Source of the DNA: JAJFUG01 sp964473155
Lineage (GTDB): Bacteria > Gemmatimonadota > Glassbacteria > GWA2-58-10
Reading direction: 5' to 3'
NCBI GenBank assembly: GCA_964473155.1
Contig: CAYYNT010000079.1
Location: forward strand, 1 to 18,688
Length of the DNA stretch: 18,688 bases
Part shown: in pieces, positions 1 through 8,047 of the stretch
Position numbering within the stretch: the stretch's first letter is position 1
Layout of the letters: every line of letters begins with the position of its first letter
Notes under the pieces: model-generated
Database searches by the model: none
Seen by the model: only the letters and a program-made list of their open reading frames with translations
Told to the model about the DNA's origin: nothing
Translations under genes and position numbers: made by a program

Positions 1-352
1 GGAGCAGAAGCTCCGCACACACCGGAAGCTGCAACAGTTCCAGCGCCGGGCGGGCCATTGCGCGTCAGCGCCGCCCCGCAACCAGGGGAGCGTGAAAAAG
101 AGCCATGCACACCAAAAGTTTACTGATCCACCGCGGCCGATGCGAGTTTACGGCCCCCAGCGTCTTTTGGTCCTTTTCCACAAGCCGGAAAAGGACATGA
201 AATCCCTCTCCTGAAAAGCCTGTTCTCTCTGATTGGTTGACAGATCAACCATCAGTCCCTGTGTTCCGGTTTTTCCCCGGACAGTTATGACTCCCATAAA
301 TGACAAGCGGGTCCGGGCTTTTGAAGCCCGGACCCGCCCGGCAACCCTTATG
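1..352. other. Left-edge region without a convincing gene
   Basis: No complete gene is visible here. Two plus-strand frames are open from the window edge, one stopping at 124-126 and one at 212-214. Either could be the tail of a gene that starts outside the window, but neither translation is recognisable. Besides the hairpin at 307-337 there is a perfect 10-base-pair hairpin at 170-196 (7-base loop, arm GTCCTTTTCC), which could terminate an upstream plus-strand gene although no T-run follows it. A small 6-base-pair hairpin lies at 235-250. Confidence 0.4.
307..337 (-). terminator. Hairpin downstream of the DUF2723 gene
   Basis: A perfect 14-base-pair inverted repeat with a 3-base loop (arm GCGGGTCCGGGCTT) lies 16 bases beyond the stop codon of the minus-strand gene at 353-3106. 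Its position fits transcription termination. There is no long T-run on the minus-strand side (GCTTGTC follows), so it may be a stem-only or factor-assisted terminator, or a stabilising 3' hairpin. Confidence 0.55.
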
Positions 353-3106
353 TCACTGCTGTTTCGGCGGTGATATGTTGAAAGTCCGGGTCAGGTTGAA
401 CTCGCCGCTGGCGCGGTAGCGCTCGATCTCCTGTGGCACCAGGGTGTCCGCCGGGAACTGTTTCATGTACATCTGCATCGCAGCGATGGCCGAATCCTGC
501 CTGCCCAGGCTGCTCTCAAGCATGAAAAGGTGGGCGTAACCCTCACGGTAGCCGGGCTTGCGCTCGATGATATGATGGAGGATCGACTTGGTGACCTCGA
601 CATTGCCTTTCTGGATTGACGCCTGCGCGAGCTCGGAATACCATTTCGGCTCCATGGACAGGGAATCGAACACCTGGAGCGCGCGCCCGGCCTGGCCGGC
701 CTCGAGCAGCAGCCCGCCGATGGTAAAGTCGAGCTGCGGCTTCAAAATACCGCCGTACTGCCAGAACTTTCTCATCTCAAGCCGTGTCTCGGCCGCGGCC
801 GCGTAGTTCCCTTTGACGGCCTGGGCTATGCTCAGGAACATAAGGGGATTCCCGGTGCGGATGATTGTCTGGGCTTCCTCGCCCTCCAGCATCCGGTCCT
901 GGCGGAAGAAAGTGTCGTACTTGTAGACATGCCTGTACAGGCTGTCCGTGCGCGGGATGTCCACAAAAATGTTGGCATCGAGGGTCCCGGCGATAGACGG
1001 GTCGCGCGCTGCCAGGCTGGACGCCTTTTCCGGATACAGGCGGAATGTCATACCCTGCATGACCAGGTAAGGATCAAGCTTGGTCCGGGCTTCCGCCGGC
1101 GTTGTCGTCGTATAGTAGATCGGTCTTTTCCAGCGGTTGTTGCGGATCAGGTCCAGGACTATGATGTCCTTGACGTACATCACCTCGCCCTTATTGAAAT
1201 CCACTTGCACGCTGTCCATCAGGAAACGCATCGGCTTGTTCAGCACAAAACCGTAAAGCTGGTCGAGCGTCGAGTCATTGTAGCTTATTGGCAGCCTCGG
1301 CTCCTGATCCCGCATCTGGCGGATGTACCAGGGCACGTTGATCAGGCTGAGGTTCATGATCCGGCAGTCCTTGCGCACGCCCTCCACCTCCTGGATGTAC
1401 CAGAGCGGGAACGTGTCGTTGTCGCCGTTGGTCATCAGGATAGCGTCTTTTTCCAGCGAGTTCATGATATTGCGTGCATAAACCCTGGGGATATAGTTGC
1501 CGCTGCGGTCGGCCCGGGACCAGTTTTTCGCCATCGGAATAAAGGACGTGCACAGGAGCAACACTCCCAGCAGGGCAAAGACCGCCCCGCCAGCCCGGGA
1601 TGTCTTCTCCCGGCCGCACAGGGCCAGCCGCACGCGGTTGGCAAGCCCGGCCAGACCGAGCCCGGCCCACATCCCGAAGAAGACATAGGAGATGATGAAG
1701 AAATAGTCGCGCTCGCGCACCTCGTGCATGGCATCGGCGGGATACTTGTCGCGCGCGAGGGTGAACTCGAGCTTGAAATTCATGTAGATGTTCAGGACCA
1801 TTCCGGTGACCAGGAACACGGTCAGCCAGAACCAGAAACTCTTGCGGTCGGATTTCCAGTGCGTGAACGCGCCGTACAGCCCGACAAGGAAAAACACGGC
1901 GCTCAGGGCCGTATTGCCAAACTGCATGCTGAAATACTTCGTGTAGAATGGCACGTTGTGCACGAAGAATACCCGGATATTGTCCACCAGGTCGTTCAGG
2001 TTGCCTATCGCGGTCTTGCCGGTGATAACAGTCCAGGCCTGGCGCGGCAGGATGCCGTAGGCGCTGCCGTACTGCTCGCGCCCGATCACGGACCAGAAGG
2101 CGGCGAAATTATCCGGCCCGCCCTCGTTGATAGCGGGGTGAAAACCGGAGCGGATCAGAAGGTAAAGGTGGATGCTGAAACCCAGGAGGAAAAGCCCGCT
2201 GGCGAGGCCCACGAAACCCAGAGCGCGCTGGCGGTTCGCCCACCAGAACGAGACGGCGCATACCAGCAGTCCTATTATAAATGCTTTCCAGCTCTGCACG
2301 TGCGCGCCCAGACTAACAAGCACATCGGGCAGTCCGGCGGCGAGGCTCCAGAGGATTGTCCCCAGGTGCAGCGGTCCGGCGGCGTGATGCTTGTCCAGGG
2401 TCAGGCCCACCTTGTCCAGGTCGATGCCCTTGAGCACCAGCAGATACAGGCCGGTCATCGAGCAGATGACCGAAAGCCAGTAGGCGCGCCGCGTTGAATC
2501 CAGCAGGAGAACGTAAAGCACCACCGCCGGGGCGGCAAGGAGCACTATCAGGTGGTTGGCGATGGACAGCGCCACCAGGTAGATAAGCAGCAGGACAGTT
2601 CTTTGCGTGCGTGCGGCGCTTTCAACCGCACCCATCCGCAAGGTCAGCCAGGAGCAGAGCAGGATCGTGGCCGTGGCCACGGCATAGACCTCGAACTCTG
2701 TGGTGTTTGTCCAGGCGGTGTACAGGAATGACGGGACGATTGCCGCCGCCGCGGCCCCGCCCAGTACGACAAACCGCGCGGCGAAGCTTTTTTCGCCGCG
2801 GGTCAGCTTTTCAAGAAGGTGCGCGGCGATCAGGAATATAAAAACCGCGGTCACAGTCCCGCACAGCACCGAAAGGAAGTTGAGACGCGGCGCAATCTCG
2901 AACGGCAGCGGCAGCGAGCATATCACCCGGCCTATATTCACGAAAAGCGGCGTTCCCGGCGGATGGGGAATGCCCAGGGTAAAGGCGGCGGCGATAAATT
3001 CCCCGGCGTCCCAGAAAGTGACTGTTGGCGCCATGGTCAGGAAGAAGGCTGTCAGGACAAAAAGGCCGGTCAGAACAGCCCCGATAAAATGTTGTTTCGT
3101 GTGCAT
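353..3106 (-). CDS. DUF2723 family membrane glycosyltransferase (GT117-like) with C-terminal helical repeats
   Basis: About 917 residues. The N-terminal ~500 residues are a multi-pass membrane domain of the GT-C type. Just after the first hydrophobic segment it carries the DUF2723 signature WDAGEF (residues 32-37), followed by PHPPGTPL at about 47-54. In GT-C enzymes the acidic residues of this first loop act at the active site. A soluble part follows, including the motif NGDNDTFPLWY found in family members, and the last ~170 residues look like TPR-type helical repeats. Known relatives (for example human TMEM260) transfer mannose to proteins from a lipid-linked donor; the substrate here is unknown. 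The open frame extends upstream to a TTG at 3136, but the ATG at 3106, directly before the first hydrophobic segment, is preferred. No strong ribosome binding site supports either start. It appears to be a single-gene transcription unit with hairpins on both sides. Confidence 0.88.
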   Translation of the reverse strand: MHTKQHFIGAVLTGLFVLTAFFLTMAPTVTFWDAGEFIAAAFTLGIPHPPGTPLFVNIGRVICSLPLPFEIAPRLNFLSVLCGTVTAVFIFLIAAHLLEKLTRGEKSFAARFVVLGGAAAAAIVPSFLYTAWTNTTEFEVYAVATATILLCSWLTLRMGAVESAARTQRTVLLLIYLVALSIANHLIVLLAAPAVVLYVLLLDSTRRAYWLSVICSMTGLYLLVLKGIDLDKVGLTLDKHHAAGPLHLGTILWSLAAGLPDVLVSLGAHVQSWKAFIIGLLVCAVSFWWANRQRALGFVGLASGLFLLGFSIHLYLLIRSGFHPAINEGGPDNFAAFWSVIGREQYGSAYGILPRQAWTVITGKTAIGNLNDLVDNIRVFFVHNVPFYTKYFSMQFGNTALSAVFFLVGLYGAFTHWKSDRKSFWFWLTVFLVTGMVLNIYMNFKLEFTLARDKYPADAMHEVRERDYFFIISYVFFGMWAGLGLAGLANRVRLALCGREKTSRAGGAVFALLGVLLLCTSFIPMAKNWSRADRSGNYIPRVYARNIMNSLEKDAILMTNGDNDTFPLWYIQEVEGVRKDCRIMNLSLINVPWYIRQMRDQEPRLPISYNDSTLDQLYGFVLNKPMRFLMDSVQVDFNKGEVMYVKDIIVLDLIRNNRWKRPIYYTTTTPAEARTKLDPYLVMQGMTFRLYPEKASSLAARDPSIAGTLDANIFVDIPRTDSLYRHVYKYDTFFRQDRMLEGEEAQTIIRTGNPLMFLSIAQAVKGNYAAAAETRLEMRKFWQYGGILKPQLDFTIGGLLLEAGQAGRALQVFDSLSMEPKWYSELAQASIQKGNVEVTKSILHHIIERKPGYREGYAHLFMLESSLGRQDSAIAAMQMYMKQFPADTLVPQEIERYRASGEFNLTRTFNISPPKQQ

Positions 3107-3261
3107 TGGCGACGGGTCCAGGAAGACGGTATGCAAAAGGTAATTTTCAGGAGTGGTCCGGTTATTTTTCAGAATTCAGCTAATTTAACAGCCTGTCTTC
3201 CGGGGGACAAGGAACAGTCCATAACCGGGCGCGCGCATCCATCCAGCCGTTTTTCAGGCAA

Positions 3262-3294
3262 CAGAAAGCCCGGCTTCGACAGCCGGGCTTTCTG
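3262..3294 (-). terminator. Rho-independent-type terminator of the coiled-coil gene
   Basis: A perfect 14-base-pair stem with a 5-base loop (arm CAGAAAGCCCGGCT) lies 28 bases after the stop codon of the minus-strand gene at 3323-4234. The A/T-rich outer part of the stem gives CTTTCTGTT on the transcript side, acting as a short U-rich tract. It separates the coiled-coil gene from the DUF2723 gene. Confidence 0.75.
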
Positions 3295-3322
3295 CTGAAA
3301 AACAATTCATGCCGAGGTTAAC

Positions 3323-4234
3323 TTACTTGGTCACTATAGCCAGGTACGGGACCTTCCAGAACTGCTCGCGATCCAGCACCTTGAGCACCGACTTGCTGTT
3401 CTCAAGCTGCTCGACACGATAGCTGGCGGCCACGCGGGGAGGAATCACCTTGACATCCGTGGCTTTGCAGTCGAGCGAGAAATCCGAGATCTTGGTCACG
3501 TCGATCTTGGTGAACGCGCTGGCGTCGAACTCGCTGGACAGGGCCGGCTTCTTGCGGATGAACCCGACACGGTCGATCACATTGCGCGCCTCGAGCTCCT
3601 TGGAGGTGCCGATTACATAGTACGCCGTGTTGCGGGTGTCAACCAGCGTCTGCTCGGTCTCATGCAGCTTGTCCTCGGTGTTGCGTAGGACTTTCTGCGA
3701 GAAGCTCAGGGAGTCGCGGGTCACGTGCAGGGCGACCTCTTTCTCCTCCAGGGCGGCTTTCAGGCTGGCGATAGTCGTCTGGTTCTGCGCAATCTCTTTC
3801 TGGAGGTTGGCCACCATCTTTTCCAGCGCCTTGATGCGGAAATTGGATTTCTGCATCTTGGCTTTCAGGTCCTCGACATCGCGTTTGTCCTGCTCCAACT
3901 GCATCTGGATGGCGGTTATGTCATCCAGGATCATCGCTTTCTTGCTTCTGTCCTGCTCGGCCGTCGTGATGAGGTTGCTGATCACCACCTGCTGGTCGCG
4001 GACATCCTTCAGCTTCGCGCCGATCTCATCTATCGTGTTGCTCACTTCCCCGATGTAGGTGTTCAAGCTGTCCTGGGCGGCGATAAACCCGACCTTCTCA
4101 GTCTGCAGGTTGGCAATCTCCTGCTTCTTGTCCGAAATCGTCTTGAACTGCCAGATGCCGATTATGGCGAGGACGACGACAAGGGCGATGACTACATACT
4201 GAGTGGTCTTGCTGTTGCTGGGTGTATCAGACAT
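3323..4234 (-). CDS. Single-pass membrane protein with long coiled coil, Cbp1-adhesin-like C-terminus
   Basis: 303 residues from the ATG at 4234. AGGAG lies 10 bases upstream of that ATG; a TTG 18 bases further upstream would place this site inside the gene, so the ATG is preferred. Residues 1-13 are polar, about 14-33 form one transmembrane helix, and about 35-200 are a strongly charged heptad-rich coiled coil (E, K, Q, I and L rich). The last ~100 residues form a separate domain beginning YYVIGTSKELEARNVI and containing FTKIDVTKI. That domain pattern resembles Bacteroidota proteins annotated as Cbp1-family collagen-binding adhesins; the match is from memory. The topology suggests an anchored rod reaching into the periplasm with a terminal globular domain. 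The function is unknown, and an adhesive role is only a possibility. It has its own terminator and a 700-base upstream region. Confidence 0.75.
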   Translation of the reverse strand: MSDTPSNSKTTQYVVIALVVVLAIIGIWQFKTISDKKQEIANLQTEKVGFIAAQDSLNTYIGEVSNTIDEIGAKLKDVRDQQVVISNLITTAEQDRSKKAMILDDITAIQMQLEQDKRDVEDLKAKMQKSNFRIKALEKMVANLQKEIAQNQTTIASLKAALEEKEVALHVTRDSLSFSQKVLRNTEDKLHETEQTLVDTRNTAYYVIGTSKELEARNVIDRVGFIRKKPALSSEFDASAFTKIDVTKISDFSLDCKATDVKVIPPRVAASYRVEQLENSKSVLKVLDREQFWKVPYLAIVTK

Positions 4235-4388
4235 TGCGGGTGCTCCTTTCAAATCCTTACTGCATGGCGGGGGATTCGTTCCCCTTCAGGTTATAAAAAA
4301 TACCTGCACCGGAGGTGGCACAGGTCACTTGCGAGGTTTGCTATAGATTTATGAAAAGGAAAATAATAAAAATAATCCGGAATGTCAA

Positions 4389-4475
4389 ATAAAAATACAC
4401 TCCCTGCACCTCTAAATCTATCCATACTCTTTGATAAGAGTGCGGCGCACCTCATTTAGAGTGCATAAAAATACA
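4389..4475. repeat. Inverted repeat flanked by 11-base direct repeats (MITE-like)
   Basis: The 11-mer ATAAAAATACA occurs at 4389-4399 and again at 4465-4475 in the same orientation. Between the copies, TGCACCTCTAAAT (4405-4417) pairs with ATTTAGAGTGCA (4454-4465), allowing one bulged base. Nested inside is a perfect 6-base-pair hairpin at 4426-4441 (ACTCTT, loop TGAT). The arrangement looks like a tiny element with terminal inverted repeats and a target duplication, but it could equally be a structured leader or an operator for the minus-strand gene starting at 4234. Confidence 0.4.
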
Positions 4476-4633
4476 TTGAGGATGATTGTCAGTCAAGGAA
4501 AATGATTAATTGGAGCGGGTATGGCAAAAATTATAATGCGGATGTTTCGAAGGAGAGAAATGGAAATCGCAACTAAAAAGCGTTTGGCAGGCAATGTGTT
4601 ACAAGAATTATAAAAATGGGCTGTCCTCAAAGA

Positions 4634-4776
4634 GTGTTGATTTATTGGATCAAATCCCCCTCGGCGCCCCCATAAGCAGGAGGGAGGAACGGCCGCCACT
4701 TCAGGCTAAGCTGCAAATGCCTGTCAGTAGAGGTTTTGTAGTTCTCCTTAACACAGCTGGGTCACAGGGGATTGTG
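4634..4776 (-). repeat. Dispersed ~140-base repeat, copy A (intergenic, diverged)
   Basis: This stretch aligns in the same orientation with 10683-10822 inside the TolC-family gene. The first 30 bases match at 28 positions, the core GGAGGAACGGCCGC is shared, CTGCAAA is shared, and a 25-base stretch further on still matches at 16 positions by hand alignment. The sharp shared edge at GTGTTGATTTAT, with unrelated sequence beyond, marks one end of the element; the other end near 4776 is approximate. This copy is the more degraded: the two G-run/C-run hairpins seen in copy B are broken here. It has no coding capacity of its own. Confidence 0.7.
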
Positions 4777-4817
4777 TTTCGTAATCATTTTTCAACACGC
4801 TTCTTTAAGTCTTAAAT

Positions 4818-4847
4818 GCAGGGGGCACGGCGCGCCGTGCCCCCTGC
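4818..4847. repeat. Perfect 30-base palindrome
   Basis: Fifteen bases are followed directly by their exact reverse complement (arm GCAGGGGGCACGGCG). It lies ~110 bases downstream of the stop codon of the RND pump gene. It could end the efflux operon transcript, although only a weak T-rich tail (ATTTAAG) follows on the minus strand. A binding site for a dimeric protein or a small repeat unit are alternatives. Confidence 0.6.
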
Positions 4848-4947
4848 GGAATTACTATTATTTTCAAATAGTTAGAGCTTGCGGCAATCCACAAAGGGCC
4901 AAAACGGGGATTTTTGCCCCTGCAATGTTTACGGCTGTTGAGCCGGG

Positions 4948-4969
4948 GCGGGCTGAACTTTCAGCCCGC
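4948..4969 (-). terminator. Hairpin overlapping the stop codon of the RND gene
   Basis: A perfect 9-base-pair stem (arm GCGGGCTGA, loop ACTT) includes the TGA stop codon of the pump gene at 4961-4963. No T-run follows on the minus strand. It may stabilise the 3' end of the efflux operon transcript rather than terminate it. Confidence 0.35.
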
Positions 4970-7900
4970 GGTCTTCGTCGCGCGTCTGCTCCGCAGCCAG
5001 GTCTGGAACTCATCCATATAAATATAGAACACCGGCGTCACGAACAGGGTCAGGAACTGGGAGAATAACAACCCGCCCACCACGGCCAGTCCCAGCGGCT
5101 GACGGGACTCGCCGCCGGCGCCGAAACCGATCGCTATCGGCAGCGTGCCCATCAGGGCGGCCATGGTGGTCATCATGATCGGGCGGAAGCGCACCTTGCA
5201 GGCCTGAAAGATGGCCTCTTGAGCGTTGCGTTTCTGCTCGCGCTGCGCATCCAGGGCAAAATCGATCATCATGATCCCGTTTTTCTTCACCAGGCCCACC
5301 AGCATCACAATTCCGACAAAGGCATAAATATTAAGCTCCACCTTGAACAGCAGCAGGGTGACCAGAGCGCCGAATCCGGCGAACGGCAGGGCGCTCAAGA
5401 TTGTCAGCGGGTGGATGAAGCTCTCGTACAGGATGCCCAGCACGATATAGATCACCAGCACGGCCAGCAGAAGAAGGTACTGCATGCCGCTCATGGAGGA
5501 CTGAAAAGCCTCCGCCGTGCCTGAAAAGCTTGTGCTGATCGAAGCAGGCAGGACCTCGCGGGAAATGTCCTGCACCGTTGTCACCGCATCGCTCAACGAG
5601 ACTCCCGGCTTCAGGTCGAACGAGATGGAGACCGAGGGGAGCTGTCCGGAATGGTTGACCGAGAGGGGGCTTAGAGAACGATCCAGTCTGGCCACCACGT
5701 CCAGCGGCACAAGGCGGCCGGTGCTGGAGCGCACGTAAAGCATCGAGAGCATGTCCGGATCTTTCTGGTACTCCGGTTCCAGTTCCATGATTACGTAATA
5801 CGTGTTGTTCGGGGCGTAGATCATCGAGACCTGGCGGCTGCCGTAGGCGCTGTACAGGGCGCTTTCCACCTGCTCGGCCGAGATTCCGAGGCTGGAGGCC
5901 TTGTCCCTGTCGATTTGCACCTTCACGGTCGGGTTGGTGATCAGAAGGTCCGAGGTGACATCCAGAAAGCCGGGAGTGTTTTTCAGGCGTTCCATCAAGG
6001 TGTTGGAAGCACTGTACAGCTCCTTTGTATCCGTGCTCTGAAGGATGAACTGGTACTGGCTTTTAGTCATCCGGCCGCCGATACGGATAGGCGGCGGGTT
6101 CTGGATGAAGGTGAGGATGCCCGGGACTTTCGCCACCTCGGGCCGGAGTTGCTGGATCACCTCATCGGCCGAAACATCGCGTTCATCCCTGGGTTTCAGG
6201 CGGATGAACATGTTGCCGTTGTTGCCTCCGGACGCGCCGCGCGCTCCCGCGTTCGACGTGAAAGCTTCCACGTTGGGGTTCTGCTTTACTATCGCGGCCA
6301 CGGCCTGCTGGTGTTTCACCATGTCCTCGAACGAGATGCCCTGCGCCGCCTCGGTCGTGACCGACAACTGTCCGGTGTCCTCGCTCGGCAGGAACCCCTT
6401 GGGCACGGCTTTGAACAGATATGCCATCATGATCAGGATAACCACAGAATACATCATGGTGAAACGGCGGTGATTAAGTGACCAGGCCAGCCCTTTCTCG
6501 TAAGCGGCCAGCATTTTTTCGAAGAATCGCTCGCTTGCCCGGTACACCCGCCCGTGGCTCCGGTGTGATTGCGCGGCAAGGATTCGGCTGCTCAACATCG
6601 GCGTCAGGGTCAGGGAGATGAAGCCGGACAGAAGGATAGCCGCGCTGATCGAAACCGCGAACTCGTTGAACAACCGCCCGACCAGCCCGCCCATCAGGAG
6701 CACCGGAATGAAAACCGCCACCAGAGAAAGAGTCATCGACAGGATCGTGAAACCGATCTCCCGCGAACCGTCCAGGGCCGCCTGGAGCGGTTTTTTCCCC
6801 ATCTCCATGTGGCGCACTATGTTTTCGAGCATCACTATCGCGTCGTCCACCACGAACCCGAGCGAAAGGATCAGCGCCATCAGCGAAAGGTTGTTCAGGC
6901 TGAAACCCAGCAACTGCATGACTGCGAAAGTCCCCACTATCGACATCGGCAGTGACAGGCTCGGGATGAGAGTGGCCGAGACGTTGCGCAGGAACAGGAA
7001 GATCACCAGCACCACCAGGCCCAGGGTCAGCCACATGGTGAACTTGACATCCGTGAAAGACTCGCGGATCGATTCCGAGCGGTCGAAAAGGATATGCAGT
7101 GAGACCGAGGGCGGCAACTGGCTGCGGAATTCAGGGAGGATGTCCTTGACGCCCTGGGCCACGGCCACGGTGTTGCTGCCCGGCTGGCGCTGCACCGCCA
7201 GCACGATGGCCCGCTGGTCCACGAACCAGGCGGCTGACTTGTCGTTCTCCACGCTGTTGATCACCCGTCCCAGCTCGCCCAGCCGCACCGGACGGCCATC
7301 GCGGTAGGCCACTATTATCGGCTCGTAGCTTTTGGCCTCGCTGAGCTGGCCGGTGGCCTCCACCGTGAACGCCTTGTACCTTCCGTACAGGATTCCGGTG
7401 GGAAGGTTTACATTGGCCGAGCGGATCGCCTGCTGCACCTCGTCGATACCAATCCCGCGCGAGGCGAGAAGCTTGGGGTCGAGATACGCTCGCACGGCGT
7501 ATTTCTGCGAGCCGAATATATTCACCTGGGCTACGCCGTTGACCATTGAAATCCGTTGCGCGAGCATGGTCTCGCCGTATTCGTTGATCTCGGAAAGCGG
7601 CAGAGTGGGCGAGGTGAGGGCCAGGAACAGGATTGGGGAATCCGCCGGGTTGACCTTGCGGAAAGACGGCGGACTGGGCATGTCGGCAGGCAGCCTCCGC
7701 TGGACGGTCGAGATTGCGGACTGAACGTCCTGCGCCGCGGCATCCAGGTCGCGCGACAGATCGAACTGAAGAGTGATGCTGGTGGAGTTCTGGCTGCTGG
7801 TCGAAGTCATGGAGGTCAGGCCGGCGATGGTCGAGAACTGACGCTCCAGCGGGGTGGCCACGGCGCTGGCCATGGTCTCAGGGCTGGCGCCGGGCAGCGA

Positions 7901-8047
7901 GGCCGAAACCTGCAGAGTCGGGAAATCGACGTTCGGAAGGGCGTCCACCGGGAGCTGACGGTAGGCGAAGATGCCGAACAGCAGGATGGCGAACATGACA
8001 AGCGTGGTCGCCACCGGCCGTCTTATGAACAGTTCCGAGAAATTCAT
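4961..8047 (-). CDS. RND (HAE1/AcrB-MdtBC-like) multidrug efflux pump, inner-membrane subunit
   Basis: 1028 residues, the usual length for AcrB-type pumps. It is a trimeric proton-driven transporter that moves hydrophobic drugs, bile-salt-like compounds or lipids from the periplasm and inner membrane into the outer-membrane channel. The N-terminus (MNFSELFIRRPVATTL) is the family's start, with the first transmembrane helix at about 11-28 and VDALPNVDFP following. The proton-relay residues are present: two adjacent aspartates at 401-402 (GFVVDDAIVMLEN) and a lysine at about 922 (LVKKNGIMMIDFA). The duplicated layout of two 6-helix halves, each with a large periplasmic domain, is intact, and nothing suggests inactivation. 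The start ATG overlaps the stop of the adaptor gene by 4 bases, giving translational coupling. It resembles MdtB/MdtC-like and other HAE1 pumps; the substrate cannot be told from sequence. Confidence 0.97.
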   Translation of the reverse strand: MNFSELFIRRPVATTLVMFAILLFGIFAYRQLPVDALPNVDFPTLQVSASLPGASPETMASAVATPLERQFSTIAGLTSMTSTSSQNSTSITLQFDLSRDLDAAAQDVQSAISTVQRRLPADMPSPPSFRKVNPADSPILFLALTSPTLPLSEINEYGETMLAQRISMVNGVAQVNIFGSQKYAVRAYLDPKLLASRGIGIDEVQQAIRSANVNLPTGILYGRYKAFTVEATGQLSEAKSYEPIIVAYRDGRPVRLGELGRVINSVENDKSAAWFVDQRAIVLAVQRQPGSNTVAVAQGVKDILPEFRSQLPPSVSLHILFDRSESIRESFTDVKFTMWLTLGLVVLVIFLFLRNVSATLIPSLSLPMSIVGTFAVMQLLGFSLNNLSLMALILSLGFVVDDAIVMLENIVRHMEMGKKPLQAALDGSREIGFTILSMTLSLVAVFIPVLLMGGLVGRLFNEFAVSISAAILLSGFISLTLTPMLSSRILAAQSHRSHGRVYRASERFFEKMLAAYEKGLAWSLNHRRFTMMYSVVILIMMAYLFKAVPKGFLPSEDTGQLSVTTEAAQGISFEDMVKHQQAVAAIVKQNPNVEAFTSNAGARGASGGNNGNMFIRLKPRDERDVSADEVIQQLRPEVAKVPGILTFIQNPPPIRIGGRMTKSQYQFILQSTDTKELYSASNTLMERLKNTPGFLDVTSDLLITNPTVKVQIDRDKASSLGISAEQVESALYSAYGSRQVSMIYAPNNTYYVIMELEPEYQKDPDMLSMLYVRSSTGRLVPLDVVARLDRSLSPLSVNHSGQLPSVSISFDLKPGVSLSDAVTTVQDISREVLPASISTSFSGTAEAFQSSMSGMQYLLLLAVLVIYIVLGILYESFIHPLTILSALPFAGFGALVTLLLFKVELNIYAFVGIVMLVGLVKKNGIMMIDFALDAQREQKRNAQEAIFQACKVRFRPIMMTTMAALMGTLPIAIGFGAGGESRQPLGLAVVGGLLFSQFLTLFVTPVFYIYMDEFQTWLRSRRATKTAG

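Larger units (their letters stand above)
4253..4960. other. Long intergenic region carrying repeats
   Basis: No convincing gene lies in these ~700 bases between the RND pump and the coiled-coil gene. The part from about 4345 to 4620 is clearly richer in A and T than its surroundings. It holds a two-level inverted repeat (4389-4475), one copy of a dispersed repeat (4634-4776) and a 30-base palindrome (4818-4847). The AT-rich part near 4290-4300 (TTTTTTATAAC on the minus strand) may include the promoter of the coiled-coil gene, but no -35 element is clear. Confidence 0.6.

Noticed and set aside
929..2497. Long plus-strand open frame (522 codons) opposite the DUF2723 gene
   Set aside because: It is rich in H, Q, V and R in a pattern typical of an antisense shadow of a GC-rich gene, and matches no family; the minus-strand gene has clear motifs.
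4493..4699. Minus-strand 68-codon frame resembling the TolC N-terminal extension
   Set aside because: The resemblance comes from the dispersed repeat itself, translated in the same frame. There is no ribosome binding site or recognisable product.
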